Positions 20,340 to 32,790 of a stretch of DNA of 64,000 nt are shown here, piece by piece. Numbering within the stretch: position 1 is the stretch's first letter; the number at the start of each line of letters is the position of its first letter. Location: positions 54,282-118,281 of the forward strand of contig VXIS01000133.1 in the NCBI GenBank assembly GCA_008704415.1. Reading direction: 5' to 3'. Source of the DNA: Sphaerosporella brunnea (Eukaryota > Ascomycota > Pezizomycetes > Pezizales > Pyronemataceae). The notes beneath the pieces are model-generated. The model searched no databases, was not told the origin of the DNA, and saw only the letters and a program-made list of their open reading frames with translations. The translations under genes were made by a program, and so were the position numbers.

Positions 20340-23300
20340 GCTCGGAACGGGTTGGTTGGAAGAGAACGGGTTTGTTGGAAGAGAACGGGTGTGTCGCAAA
20401 GGAACTGGTACTGATGGTGGGTTGTTCAATTTGTCCAACGACTTGTGTGAAGCACGGTTTGGTGCGTCAAGAGAACGATATAAGTATGAGGACGCTTGGG
20501 TGAGGGAGACGACGCGCATGATATCTACAGTACAACGACAAATACAATGGCGCAGCTATCATTGACGTCGCCGCCTATTCTGTGCGATCGCAATCAGAAT
20601 GCACAGTCTCCACTGCACACAACCGATCATGATTGATGTCACCGACATTCCCGCGTTTGAACCGCGCATGTTGAGCTGACCACCCCGCCGTGCGGTTCTG
20701 TTGAACACGGAATCCCACAAAGCAGCCGTTTCAAGTGTGACGCAGCTCGTGGTTCGCAGACAAGTCCCAGCCCTGATAAAGTGTGGCATACTCGCGCGCA
20801 CACAACGCACGATTTCGGTATAAACGAGTCAAGCGGGGCTTTGAAAGCTGATACGCGGCGACACAACGGTACGCACCGGCTGGCTTTGCGAACAGCATGG
20901 AAACTGTTGGTCTGTGCGCGGCGAGCGCCGCCGCGTTATGGCCTGACAACCAGCTGTGCGCGCAGTGTATGCCGCGTTCAACGCTGGAAGAGCGTCTCCA
21001 CGTTGAGGCGACACATCATGGAGCGGAGATCGACGCTCTTCGGACGCGCACTCACGTATACTACACGATGCCATTGGCAGTCAGCGCCTTCAATCCCGCG
21101 TACGTTGCGTGTCAACGAAATCCAGGCCTTGCAACCTCTCCCCAGAAGGGTGAAAAGGTTCCGACATCCGTATCGAAGTACAAATGCTGATTCAATCGCA
21201 GCTTATACCAGCAGCGGGGCCGAATTGTACATGGTGGCGTTTCGTTTGCGTTTGTGAACCTCTAATGCAAGGTGGTTGGAATCGGGGAAATATCGTCGAT
21301 CTGTGGGGACGCACGTCTTCGGACCGACCAGATCGGACTGTCCATCAACGGTGCGTGGCAAGGAATCACGTTGAATGTCATTAGGGAGAGGCCGCTGTGT
21401 GCCGGACGGAGCTCAAGGCTCAGACACAGGAGTCGCTGCCAGTATTCACGTGGTTACGGACCCCTGGGCCACGGCATGCTTCATGACTGGACCACATACA
21501 TGCGCGCGACCTGTCTTGTGTCTTTTGTTTATCACTGTTGCAGAAGCGATACACAACCGGATGAATGATGATTTTCCTTCGTACGGTAGACATATGGGCG
21601 AACTCTTTAACTTCTGCCAGAACCGCACTCGACTGCGCGTCCAGGGTGGCGGGCAAGCACATGCACCCTCACAGCGCAGCCACAGGATACAACAGATTGA
21701 ACTCTCAGCATCCAAGCATCAAGCAGTGGCAGTACTCGACCGCAAAAGACCACGATGGAACCACGTGAGTCCACCGGCGTGGAATTAACAATCTGTCCTC
21801 CGAACGACGGCGACCTATAGCCGGATGGAGTGAACGTTGGAAACCGTGAGGTGGTCGATGGACATTCATTGACTAGTTGTTCTCCGTTGAGTCACGGTTC
21901 GCATCGCTGGACACGGTTGCTGGCGCTCCGTTGTCGGGATGTGCTGGAAGACCTTCGGTCAGCGGCATTCTGGCGTGGCCGGGACCCAGAGGCGGAGTGC
22001 AGTCCTGGCTCTCGCGGAAACACACTACGGCCGCCCGACGAGCCCGAATTCTTGCTGGTTCCTAGAGCTCCCTGTAGCCTCACAGTCCCGTCTACGGCTT
22101 CATTGGTACAACCTGGTCTCGCTAAGCGCGAACGCAACATCCCAAGGTCGTTTAGACTCTGGTGCGGGCTTGCGCAATCCAGGTAGTTGGAAGCCATCTT
22201 GCTCGACCTCAAACACCGACGTCCGAGAAACCGGAACATAATGAACATGATCCCCCTGGGTCTGTGTACAGCCCGCACAGCGGGTGGAGCGGAACACCCA
22301 CGGCATTGCTTAACCTCCTCAGTTGGTATTACTGTCTATACGTCGGGTTTTATTTACGCGCTGTAACGGGGCCGAGCTACAGACAGGAGTGGGCGTGAGG
22401 TTGGAGTCAAAGGAAACGTGAAAGCGCGCACGCTGGCAGTGGAAGGGGAGACAAGCGGTCTTTCCTGCGTCGTCAACTTCGGGGTCCTCGAAGGAAATGC
22501 CGCCAAAGATGAAAGCCTCTATGAGTTGTTCTCTGCATGTCAGAAAGGGGCATATGCCTGAGGCCTGTGGGTTTCGCTGGCAGCCCAAGCGGCGGTGCTA
22601 GACCAGACGGTGCATTGACGTATATAGATACCGTCCTCGGCAGACAACCCAGGACTGCCGCCGTCGAGCGTTCTCGGCGACCACCAGAGCAACCGTGACT
22701 ACCGTTCTCAGACTGTCCACCGAACACCTAAGCTGCAATTGCAACCCCCCTACTTACTGAAGCACTTGCCATAACTCTATCCTTGCCGGTTAGAAGGTGT
22801 ATTTTTTTGGGTTAGAGGTCGAATAGATGGGGTGGTGAGCGCCGTCAACTGGGCAGTGAACCGTGCAACCCTGAAACACAGAGCAACGGACGGAATCTGT
22901 TCTCTAACACTCTTCCAGCCGGTCGTTGTAGAAGAAATTGTTAGATAGGGGGTCGCGACCACCCGATCCATCGTTGGATTTGCCATGCAACCGGCTGGTG
23001 TGGATAACCTATCCAAATAGCTCGGAATTTTCTATTTGGCAACGATAGAGTTCTGGAAAGTGCTCCACTGCTGCAACCACCAGAGCAACAACTTGCATAT
23101 TACCACCGGGGGTATTGCAGTGCGTGAATTGCATCCGCTCTGGGTAGTGATTATATGTGGGTTGTTCACCAGATAGCGCTATGTCTTACAGTTGAGTAGA
23201 TGGCGCAGGAGTCCAAAAGAGTCCGATTGGCGTCCCTCGGCTCCCAAGGGGCTCGCCGCATTGGCCAGCCTTTTTCTGGGCGTGTTTCTTTGAAACATCC

Positions 23301-24080
23301 ATTGATCGTCCGCACTATATGCAGGATACGTTTGGGGCGCTGAGTCGTAACCATACCAATCGATGTGGATGCTCACTGCTAGTGGCGCTCCGCGGGCAGT
23401 CCAGCAAGCATCGCATGGCGGTTTATCATGACCAGGGTAACCTATTGTCATCGAGAGGAATCATGAGGTGGCATGGACGCAGCAGCCCGACGAAAGTCGC
23501 AGTAAACCACCCGAATTGTCTTGACCCGCGCTGATGACTGTGGAAAACGAAGGAGAGGAAATGAGAAGCAGTCCGGGACAATCAGCAGCGGGTGGGGTGC
23601 GTGTTAACTTGACAGCAGCAAATTTCGCGGACAACAGGAAAATTCTGTTGCCTATCGTGCCAACACATTGACCGCACCGCCATAGACCGCACGCGCGAAG
23701 CTGCGTTCACGATGCCGCTTAGGTGATGAAAGCTGGAATTTCACGTTTCCTTTTTTACCGCTGTCTCTGCGATAGCGCAATTAAACCAGTCGTGAGCAGA
23801 GTAGATACGTGCACACAATTAAATATATCTTCCATTTGACTAAATGTAGCGTCGCGGCCTTGTTATTCTCTCCGTCCGCCCCCCAGAGCCCTGCACACCC
23901 GGCCCTGCAGCTCAGGGAACCGTCGACCCCGCGCAATCCTCGACCTTGCACAGGATTATATGCCAGAATAGTCCTCAATCCACTCTCGCTCTTGAGTATT
24001 CAATTCTGAGAGATGAATTGGGTCCACTTGGGTGCCGGCCTGACTGAATTGAGACACAACCGCCAAACGCCTTCTCAGGT
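20340..24080. other. No gene assigned
   Basis: This 3.7 kb holds many short ORFs on both strands, the longest 158 codons (20781-21257), with no motif I recognise and no clear exon chain. A 21-base direct duplication (GGAAGAGAACGGGT core) lies at 20355-20390. Confidence 0.35.
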
Positions 24081-24082
24081 AT

Positions 24083-25960
24083 GTGGCGAATAATGCCTTC
24101 AACGATCTACCCGCGCGGCCCCTCGCGGCACGCTGGCCGATAAGCTGGCAGCCGCCATCCCCGGCCAATGCCCCACCATTGAGTCAAGCACCGGCGTCTG
24201 CGTCAGACCTCGCGGTGCTGTCATTACGGAGCCGCAAGGGCGACCTTGCAGCTGGCCATGATGTGGCACAAACCTACCAACGCCGCCATCGCCATATACT
24301 CGCACGGATCCAAACTGGAAAACGGAGACCGCGGATACGCAGCTTTGACCCAGGTCGACACAGGGCTCAATAGGTGGAAGAGCACATCAGCATACATCGG
24401 GGAGAACAAACAGGCCCGTGTTGCCGAGCTCTTTGGCATCGTCGCTGGCCTTGAACTAGCGCTATGCGACGTTGCGGTACAGGACTCCAACATACCGCAC
24501 CCGCACCAGCATTGATGCACACGAGACCGCGAGACGAGACTGAGAATGATCGACACACGTCGAGAACTGTCGAGACCACTTGAGAATGGCGAGACTGACC
24601 GAGAATGACGGTGAACTCGCGAGACCAGGCGAGACCCGGCGAGAATCTTACCGGCGCTGAAGAACTTCCAGTCTGTATCGTAAGCTGGACGTGGCATGCG
24701 CGCTGGTGTACCTAGATGGGGGAGGAACATAACATCAATGCAATTGCAGACACTATCCTCGCACAATAGCCATTTACGTACCAGCCGCTCGACATGGAAC
24801 ATTTCACCGGTGGCCCTCCACCGGATCACTATGCACTGGCAACGAGCGAATCAAACCCCAGGATGCCCTGCCTCCACCATGTGCGCATCGTGATGTGGTC
24901 CTGAAGAGTCTCGGCGGCCATGCGAGCTAGATGGCGTTCTTGAGCGTCCCCTGCAGAGGGGAAGAGCTGTTCCGCCGGCGCTGTGGAAGCTAAACTGCGG
25001 CGTCACAGGCAGAGTACCGTAGGATGACTTACGCTGGGTCGATAATAGTCGTTCGTCATCATTGCTACTCGAGAAAACATGAAGATGCCTCCCCAAACAA
25101 CAGAACGCCAGCCTGAACGTTGACGAGACAACCGAGCACTCGCGAGAATGACAAGACCGCACGAGAACCGTTGAGACTGCCACGCAACCGGCGAGGCATT
25201 TCGAGTCCGCACGATTCTCACGAGACCGGGATCCTCAGGGGGAATTCTCGACTCGTGTGCACCACACTGCGCACCAGGCCAATTGCTGCTTGGCTTCCGC
25301 GCATTGCTCGCGCAGACGTCGCACTGAAAGCCCAGGAACGGAAGGTAGAGTAACGGTGCGTCCCTGGCCACAAGGAGCTCCTGCGCAACGAGCTGGGAGA
25401 TCAGCTCGCCAGAGAATCAGCGACAAGCCGCGGCAAAGCTCTGACGAGTGGCTTCTCGCCACGTCGTCCCTGGCTTCAATCAGTCGCCGAGTCACCAAGT
25501 TGAAATCCTGCAACAGAGAGGTATGGCTAGACAAACACTGTACTCCCAAAAGGTGCTACAGACGGCGGAAAAATCCCGACACTGTTGCGGCCAAAGCAAA
25601 GAAGTCCCTGCCGTCATGAGCTGTGGATAGGTAAGGCACCGACCGGCCAATACCTCCTTTTAACTCGCCTCGTCGCAGGGTAGATGATAAGTGTTAGTGG
25701 TGTGGAACCGGCGCGGTGCAAACCGGGGACCAACTGGTTGAGCTCTGCAGGGGATGGAAGTCTGAGCAAACGATCATGTGGAAAGAATTGCTTGAACCAA
25801 CATAGGAAGGTAGGCAGACGCGGTGACCGGCAACGGCGACCGCAGCTCTGCTGCCGATGATAGATTCACTGAGGCAGTCAGGTCTTTACTTAGTGCTACA
25901 AGAGTGGGGACCTGGCCAGATAAGGACATCATAATGCGATGAAACTGTTATTCCTTTCCC
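24083..25960 (+). mobile_element. 5'-truncated LINE with RNase H tail, split by a MITE
   Basis: Plus-strand remnants follow the order of the copy at 39-40 kb. LADKLAAAIPGQ near 24140 leads into the RNase H start, HGSKLENGDRGYAA and AYIGENKQARVAELFGIVAG (24290-24460). A 746-base insertion follows. Then come VPGHKELLRNELGDQLARES (25360-25420), the linker KNPDTVAAKAKKSL, the knuckle region CGTGAVQTGDQLVELC and the end LRQSGLYLVLQEWG near 25910. Frames shift repeatedly, so it is dead. The 3' hairpin seen in other copies is not recognisable here. Confidence 0.75.
24516..25261. mobile_element. 746-bp non-autonomous TIR element inside the LINE
   Basis: The left tip TGCACACGAG and right tip CTCGTGTGCA are exact inverted repeats. 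Both ends carry arrays of short GAGAAT/GAGAC motifs (24525-24655 and 25120-25255), a subterminal repeat pattern typical of DNA transposons. Alternatively the tips are CACGAG with a TGCA target duplication; the palindrome makes this ambiguous. No transposase ORF is visible. It interrupts RNase H coding sequence, so it is younger than the LINE. Confidence 0.65.
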
Positions 25961-28600
25961 TCTTGTTTCTTCAGCCTGCTATCACGAGTCTCCTTGATAC
26001 GCCTCTGTTTACACAGTTTTATTTCCATAGGGAGAGTGAATGATTTCGGCAGCTGTAGGATCGGTTTGGCAGAGGCTCGCAGTAATCCTGTACCAAAAAA
26101 TTTAATTTTTCTACTTGTACTACTTGTATCTCCGCCCGCCCGCCCGCATGCCCGTCGGTTTCTGCAGCCCAAACCACCCAACGGGCTGTCTCGGCATCCT
26201 AAGCAGCCCAAACACCGCCCAGCTGGCGGGCTGGCTCTCTTAGGAACACTGGTTAGGGTTGCAATTGCAGCTGAGAGCCGGGCATTTGTGCTCTCATGTT
26301 TCGGACCTGTTCCTATTTCAGATAATCACGTTTCATGGGCTGTCGTCCGCTTTCGCAACAACAACACTTGACCTTCCTCTTTGTTCTTTCGAGAATTGTC
26401 AAGACTGAGTACGCGAGCGGAGAGAAGTAAATTCCAAGATAAAGCTTGACCCGAGCTCCAGTATGAATCGTTTTCGTGGCAGCCGGCTCGGGTTCGTGGC
26501 TCGAGTTTTGGCTTGAGCCTGCTCGGCTCGTGTCCACCACTAAACCACTCAGTGGCGGTGACTCTCCACTGAATTGGGCTGCAACCACACGATTATCTCA
26601 ACAGAACGAGACAGGTCAATATGGGGGATGTTTACATATCCTCTGGGCGCCATGGAGAGTAGTATACAGTCCCAGTTCTGCCGCGACTCTGGGCGTAACT
26701 GTGAATCAAAGCGGTGGTGGTGTGTAGAGGTGCGAAGGCAGGCAGGTTAGTGATGGGACGTTATTTGTGGAACGGGTCATGGGAGGGCGAGGAAGTCAAG
26801 GCACACTGTAATTGGTGGAGAGCCTGCGAGTCTGCCAGAACACCAATGGCTTACTCATGACATACCGCACAAGGCGCAAGCCCAGGAGTTCCACTATGCG
26901 GTCAAGGTGTCAGCGCATGATAGCCAACTAACGAATGGCAGTGTGTATCTCAGATCGACTGGCGATTCCATAAAAGCCCCTGCAGCTCTTTATCGGCGTT
27001 TATGCCAAATACCCCGTCAAGCCAAGCCTGTGGAATTGGCAGCGTTCCCCAGCGGCCGTTTGTGGGCGCCGTGTTCCCAATGCCGCCGCGCCGCCGCTGT
27101 CGCGAGTGACTGTACGCGAGACCCCTCAGCTGCTGGACACAGCCTGCCCACGACAAACCCTAACCCCACCCGCCACCAAACCAAATCTATGTATGTCCAA
27201 ACCTAAGCGATAGTAGAGGGGTTCTGGTGACTTGAATAGTTGCACAGCACGGTTCCTTTTTTGTCGCTGAGCCGAACGTACTGTTCAGCGAGGTGCGGCG
27301 GTGGTGCGCTGGCTGGTATTGGGGGTATAGCGCATACAACAGGCAGCTGGGTGGTATGCAGCTGGCTGCGGTGGGGGGCATAAAAGGTGTTTCTTGATTC
27401 TTTCATCTTGCATTTAGCCTGCCCACTACACTGCGTGCAAAGCGAACATTCGAGACCCAAATAAGACGCATCATTCAGGGGGAACGATCTCATCGCTACC
27501 CTACACCTCGCACTCATTGCAGAGGAGCAGAAGGGCGTTGCGGCGTGATCCTCGCTGCGCTCCGGCTCGGTGTACATTGCTGGTATGCGTAGATAGTGCA
27601 TCACCATCTAAGCCAGATCTTTCCAGCTGTGCGCTTCGTACCTCAATATCGGACCACATCAGGGACCACACGCATGTTGGCTCCTGCCGAAACACATCCA
27701 CGATGTCACGGTTCATATAATCAGCTGCCTGGAGCTGGCAGGGCTTCCGCTTCCAGCGAGGGAGTGTTGAGTCGTTATCCTTCGATCTTCCATCAGCGCT
27801 GCCGACAGTTTCTCGACTTTGACCACGATATGATGGGTCCACGGCCGGTACACGGCGCCCATATCGATGATATTACATACACCAAGCTGACTGATCATTC
27901 ACTCAACCGTAGTCTCTGGGTCCCGTGGACTGGATCGGAGTGCATAGTTACGGTCCTTTTTGAGGACTGCACCGCTGCATACGGTGCAGTCTGGACTGCA
28001 GTGTTAGACGGACCGTCAGGAGCACGGGAATCATTTCGCGCTGCAGACTAAGCTCTTCAAATAGTCTACGTGTATGACCCGTGCGTAATGAAGCCTAACG
28101 AAGTCTGCGGCTAGAAGTTTCCATATGCCGCATCAGAGTACTGACCAGTAACGCTGTTTCGATGCAACTGCCGGTGTCCTGACCGTAAATCAACCACATC
28201 AAAACCAACATCCTGCTCACTCCTCGACCATCAGACAACACCGTCAACTAGCCTTCGGGCTCCAAGAACAACGGTTCACGAGGCACACTACGTACTGCCT
28301 TCCGAGCGCTGGACTGGCATCTATGCTGTGGCTGATGGCGCGGAGACTCGGTGTATCGCGGCATCGGCGCCATTTTTGAAACCGGTGCCGCCGCGCCCCG
28401 GAGAATGTGTCCCGCTGCAGGACGGCCGCGGGACAGGAGCGGTATAACCAGATGCGGGACCAACAGCGGTATCTCGATGCGGTAAGCCCTTCGCTTTACT
28501 TACGGACATAGGCACAAGCTGACCAAAGACCTTTTTATGCGGTTGGCTAGCTAAAAAGGAGCTACCCCTATCTTTCAGCTCCATGTGGACATCCTGACCG
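25960..28600. other. No gene assigned; hAT half-ends
   Basis: Contains the right tip of a CAGTGTTCCTAA-type hAT element (ends 26250) and the right tip of a TAGTGxTGGACACGAG-type element (ends 26542). Otherwise it holds short ORFs, the longest 151 codons (27596-28051), of no recognised family. A coding-like minus frame at 27842-27501 could not be placed. Confidence 0.35.
26455..26542 (+). mobile_element. hAT MITE right end, partial
   Basis: Ends CTCGGCTCGTGTCCACCACTA, one base from the inverse of the tip at 47618. It is preceded by GGCTCG/CTCGAG subterminal repeats as in the full copy at 47618-47834. The left end is missing. Confidence 0.55.
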
Positions 28601-28879
28601 AGGTGGCCTCTCACCTCAGCGAGGTGACTACCTAAACCTCCTGACGGCCCTGTTTGTAACGATTCCCCGCCACCAACGCTACTATCACTACCGCGCGACG
28701 ACTTCGGGGAACTGGGACGGGCTCCTGACTCGGCCGTGCGAGGCGGCCTCTCACCTCGACAATGGCGACTACCTAAACCACCTCACGGCCCTCTTCGTAA
28801 GGATTCCCCGGAACCAACGGTACTACCGCTACCGCACGACGACTTCGGGGAACTGGGACGGGCTCCTCCCGGGGCCCTG
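28600..28879. repeat. Tandem duplication, two units of about 140 bases
   Basis: Units at 28600-28739 and 28740-28879 share GGCCTCTCACCTC, GACTACCTAAACC, CACGGCCCT and a long block ending ACTTCGGGGAACTGGGACGG. Divergence is roughly 15%. No gene is assigned to it. Confidence 0.8.
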
Positions 28880-29029
28880 CCAGGTAACCGCGCCCCGCAG
28901 CGGCGCTTGTCCTCGAGCGATCGCCACTGAGCCAAACACCGACGCGGGCTGTAGAGACCTGCGCGGTATCCCATGCGTACCGCGGCCGGTAACCCTTGAT
29001 GCGTTCGGCTGCAAGTGCGGTGGAAGAGT

Positions 29030-29183
29030 TTGTGCAGAGTGTAGGGTTCAATGTAGGGTTCGGGCCTAGGGAGGAGTGCACGGTAGTAAGGCAAGGAGAG
29101 GATATAAGGGCGGCGGGTAGATAGCTTCCTTCTTCTCCTTCAGACAACACGTTCACCACTAAATGTCTCCGTCTCGTCCTACA
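29030..29183 (+). repeat. LTR-like repeat with TATA box, copy 3
   Basis: TAGGGTTCGGGCCTAGGG and GGAGAGGATATAAGG match 19630-19695. The downstream TCCTTCAGACAACACGTTC matches copies 1 and 2, and the unit ends CGTCCTACA. This copy links the TATA part and the 3' part, so the family probably is an LTR carrying its own promoter. LTR boundaries are not defined by a target duplication. Confidence 0.45.
29099..29107 (+). promoter_or_regulatory. TATA box of LTR-like repeat
   Basis: GGATATAAGG sits about 40 bases before the conserved CCTTCAGACAACACGTTC block. The same box is present at 19680. Placement fits an LTR promoter. Confidence 0.35.
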
Positions 29184-29189
29184 GAGACT

Positions 29190-29945
29190 CTGCAGGTCAT
29201 GCAGACCAAAGTATGCGCCATCCAACCGAGCATACACCGCCCGCCTGACCGCAACACATATTCTAGCTTATCGAGGGCGTAGAGGGGTCGTTCGGGCTAT
29301 CTCACGCGGAGCATGACCTCCTCGTCACCAACGGAGTTCACGCATGTGGCCAGGAGCTGTTTGAGAGTGTGGACACCCTCGCTGGATACGGGAACACCAG
29401 TGGCTGGTGATCGTCACGTCTTCGCCTACGGTGGACAACTTGCGAGTCGTTGTCCCACTGTTTTGCCATGGGGGGAAATTGTTGCCGCATCGTCAGTACG
29501 TCCTCCCTTCCTGAGCGCAGTCTTTCCGCAACAAACGTTGAAGCTGTATGAGAAAGAACCATTTTGCGCACGGTCACTATCTGTATATGCGGCCCGTTGC
29601 CCGGCTGCTGTATTACGAATTGTTCGGCAGTTTGCACGGCACAGAACTTTCATTCACCTCGATTCCAGTTGCCAGTGCTATTCTCTCGCGCAGGTATTCC
29701 GCTGAATTTCCTTTGCTGACCGTGTGATTATTGACGGGCCTATGAACAGGTGATATTATTACCAAAAAGCGAAACAAGCTGGGCGACAGCACTGCGCACA
29801 TCCTTCTTCTTGTGAAGAATTGGGTCGGACAGCCAGAGACGAAGTGGCAGACTGGGTGAACGAGGGAAATGGGCAGCTGAGGAGGGCAGTGTATGGAGTA
29901 ATAGCATTTAAATTGAACGACCGAACTCCACTCCACACAACCGAA
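29190..29945. other. No gene recognised
   Basis: Overlapping short ORFs on both strands (longest 130 codons, 29313-29705) with no recognised motif. Confidence 0.35.
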
Positions 29946-29949
29946 CTCT

Positions 29950-30097
29950 ACTCCAAGGCTTCACGAGCATCGTAGGCCCGCGTACTCGCCCGGGCCTGAC
30001 GTCCATGTCCCAGGCCCGCAAGACTTTTCTCTCCACAAGACGCGAAATCCCGGGCCGTGTTCAGAACTCGTCTCGCCTCGTCTCGTGCCGAACACTA
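29950..30097 (+). mobile_element. hAT-like element, right end only
   Basis: Ends TCTCGTGCCGAACACTA, the inverse of the left tip at 19426, with CCCGGGCC and GTCTCG subterminal repeats. It abuts the start of readable Harbinger coding sequence at 30098, so it probably inserted into that element. No left tip or duplication was found. Confidence 0.5.
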
Positions 30098-30754
30098 TTT
30101 GAGAATATGCAAACGTGGTCTCTGCCAAAGGTGTTCCACTACAAAATTGATGGGGTTTTGTCGATGGTAACACCAGATGGTATTGTTGCACGTTTAGCTG
30201 GGCCTGTGGAAGGAAGACGCCGCAATAATTACCTGTGGAATGCCCGTGGAATCACGGACGAACTTATAGCACACGCGGTTGACGAACATAGTCAAGCTCT
30301 CCAGCTTTATAGCGACGGGTTAAATCGTCATCTTATCCCCCCCTTTCATTGAGTTGAATTGAACAATCGTCAGTAGGCAGTGAATAAAAGGATGAGTAGG
30401 GTGCGTATTCCGGTGGAGTGGGTGTTTAAGGAGATTACACAGCAATTTCCATATCTATCATGGAAGCGTGAGAGGAAGATCTTTCTCCACGCTCTGGGAA
30501 ACCAATATACATTAGGTCTTTTGTTACATGATTACATAATGCGCATATTTGCTTACATCACCCCTAAATTCCGCAATTTTTTGAACGGGAAAATGGCTAT
30601 GAAGTGCGCCAATTTGATGATGGGGTTTTGTTTTATCCTCCGAGTCTGCCAGAGTGTTTTCACCAATAGCTGCATAAACAAACACAGACATGTACACCGT
30701 CGTTCTCGAAAGTCAAAAGTTAACCCCAAAATCCGCATCCCACATGCTATTTAA
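30098..30754 (+). pseudogene. PIF/Harbinger transposase, C-terminal half
   Basis: Two plus-strand frames join in order. The first gives VFHYKIDGVLSMVTPDGIVA, RLAGPVEGRRRNN and LQLYSDGLNRHLIPPF. The second gives MSRVRIPVEWVFKEITQQFP and HALGNQYTLGLLLHDYIM. These match the DDE_Tnp_4 pattern: the strand 'lnApDGli', the GPxEGRxxD region, the 'YgDsaY' strand with its Asp, and the 'sRixVEwvFg' segment carrying the last acidic residue. A frameshift near 30350 inactivates it, and the N-terminal half is missing. The transposase acts in the nucleus on TWA targets. Confidence 0.75.
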
Positions 30755-30884
30755 TTCATCGTCCGCAAACTCTTGTAATCCTGCTTCTTTTTTTCTGTAC
30801 ACTTCTGCAGTCGACTGACTTTAGGATTCGCAGCTCTCGCAGTATCATATGATCTCTTGCCTTGTGCCCCCGATGTCTTATTCT

Positions 30885-31130
30885 CTACTCCCAATCCCGT
30901 CTGTTTGCATCTTCCCGCCTCACTTTAAGCTGTTCAAGCATTCCACGCATTGTTCCTGTAGACTCTTCGTGCCTCCTCGGTTCGACTTCTTCAAGCTGTT
31001 GCTTTTCTTGATTGAACCTTATGAGATGCTTACTCATAGTGTTTAAAACCTCAGCTGCATCACCTTTAGGACGCTTGGTTCGCCGCTTGGCGCCTTCCAA
31101 GCCTATACCGGCGGCTTTTGGAAAGCGTTT
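30885..31130 (-). pseudogene. Coiled-coil tail of a possible Harbinger-linked second ORF
   Basis: Minus-strand frame with KRRTKRPKGDAAEVLNTMSK and LIRFNQEKQQLEEVEPRRHE, ending RREDANRRDWE. Charged, helical and coiled-coil-like. Active Harbinger elements carry a second gene with a Myb/SANT domain besides the transposase. A convergent position 130 bases from the transposase remnant fits that, but the SANT domain itself is not visible, so the link is inference. Confidence 0.4.
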
Positions 31131-31139
31131 CCATTTTCA

Positions 31140-32335
31140 TTGAGTTTCTATTCATCCAGTGTGGGTGTTTTGTCCACAAGTTGCCCTGCACTTGACACTT
31201 GCCGTGCTTAACCGACTCGCAAAAGCTAGATGTTCAAGGGTTAGGGTTAGCGTCGAGTCGGGGGTGGAAGGATCTGATTACTGTCCGGTCGACGGAAGCT
31301 GTTTGCAACGCCCCGCCAATCACGCGGTTCAATATTTATCACCCAAACGTGATGCAGCTCACACCGTGCCCGCCCGCAACTTTAGACAGATCGGCGTCAC
31401 ACAATAGACTACGGGGTCGTTTGCAGACCACCCGACGGGTATGAATTTTTCGGCTGGCGAACCACGAGAAGCGCGATAGTTTAGATCCGGACATCCTACT
31501 GAGTTGGGAAATGAACGAAGGGCTGAAATATTTTCTGCCGTCTTTAAACCCCATCACGTTTTGCACGTACTTGCTGGGGTCCCTCCGGCGTTACTTCCAC
31601 CGACACCAGAGCATCACGCTGGGCTTGCTGGCTGTTCATGCAATGTGATTGATATCTGCCAGCTCAACACAGAGGTCCCTGGGAGCAATCTGGATGACAA
31701 TTAAACGTGGAGCCGCAACACAGAGCCGCAAGACAGAGCCTCTCAGGTTTGGCTAACTGGCCAATAACTCCGCTGACAGGGTCAGCCATACTGGCTGGTT
31801 CATTCCACACGTGACTCCACAACAGCCGCAAGTTAGCCGTCTTCGGAAATGGGCTTCCTTATTGGAGAATGCGTTAAATATATCTGGTCTATCGGACTCA
31901 AGCATTCCAGGCACCAATGCATGCCATAGCGCTGGCAACGGGTAAATGCGGAATCGAAAAGGTCCTCGCGATTCACCCGGCGAGAGAAATCACGGCCTTC
32001 GTATTTGTGATTCTGGGAAAAATCGCACACCGTACGGGAGGTCTTGACCACCGCAAGGGATTCCAAGTACCGTATCAGAAATGCTGTCGATCCCTGGACT
32101 GCCTACGTGATCACTCAACTACTTGGCCCCTCCCCGGTGTAAAGACACAATTGCATCTCTCTCCACCTGATCCTCTACTATTCCCTGACAGCTAAGGCCG
32201 AACCCTCAAGGCGACATTGGACCGGCAGATGTTGTGGTGCCGATGATTCATCGTGTCGAGTTCGCGCGCCGAGCCCCCTGAAACCGTCCGAGGCGGCTTC
32301 ACTAAAGTCAAAACAGCGGCCCGGCCCTGGTTTCC
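31140..32335. other. No gene recognised
   Basis: Short ORFs only. GGTTAGGGTTAG at 31239-31250 is two telomere-like units but is isolated. Confidence 0.35.
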
Positions 32336-32339
32336 AGCC

Positions 32340-32790
32340 AGGGCATACTGGAGGCGGTATTCTGGTTATATTGCTTCCAGTTCGATAGGAATATGTATGC
32401 CGGCAGTATGAATAGCAGGCTTAGCACTGCTACCCCCAGTTGGAATTGTGAAGAGGTGCAAGTAGCAGGGACGACAAAATCAGATTTTGGGCATCTTTCT
32501 ATTACAGCAAGCATGCCGGGACGGTGAATATACTGAACACCGACAGCATATGTTTTGCAAGGTGTGAAACCGGCTATTAGGATACCAGGAGGATGAGATT
32601 TCGCGAAAAACGTTATTTATTCTCAATGCAGTGGAAGCAGGTGGTGTTATTACGTTTGAAAGGCCTATGACATGCTAGACCTAGGTCCAATAGCGGCCAG
32701 GTAAATATCCCAGCCGAGCAAGAGAAGGTGACTTCTGTCACAAATGGTTCTATTCAAACGTTGCAAAAAAAGGACGACAACAACGGTTCT
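32340..32790 (-). repeat. Repeat family R3, copy 1
   Basis: Diverged direct repeat of 33235-33725. Shared blocks include TATTGCTNNCAGTTCGATA, CAGGCTTAGCAC, TTTCGCNAAAAAC and GGCCAGNTNAATGTATNCC-like sequence. On the minus strand both copies encode a hydrophobic segment (GVAVLSLLFILPAYIFLSN here), so the family once carried an ORF with a membrane-like helix. Not recognised. Confidence 0.6.

Noticed and set aside
31239..31250. Telomere repeat (GGTTAGGGTTAG)
   Set aside because: Only two units, not part of an array; similar single units occur by chance elsewhere (27160, 59595).
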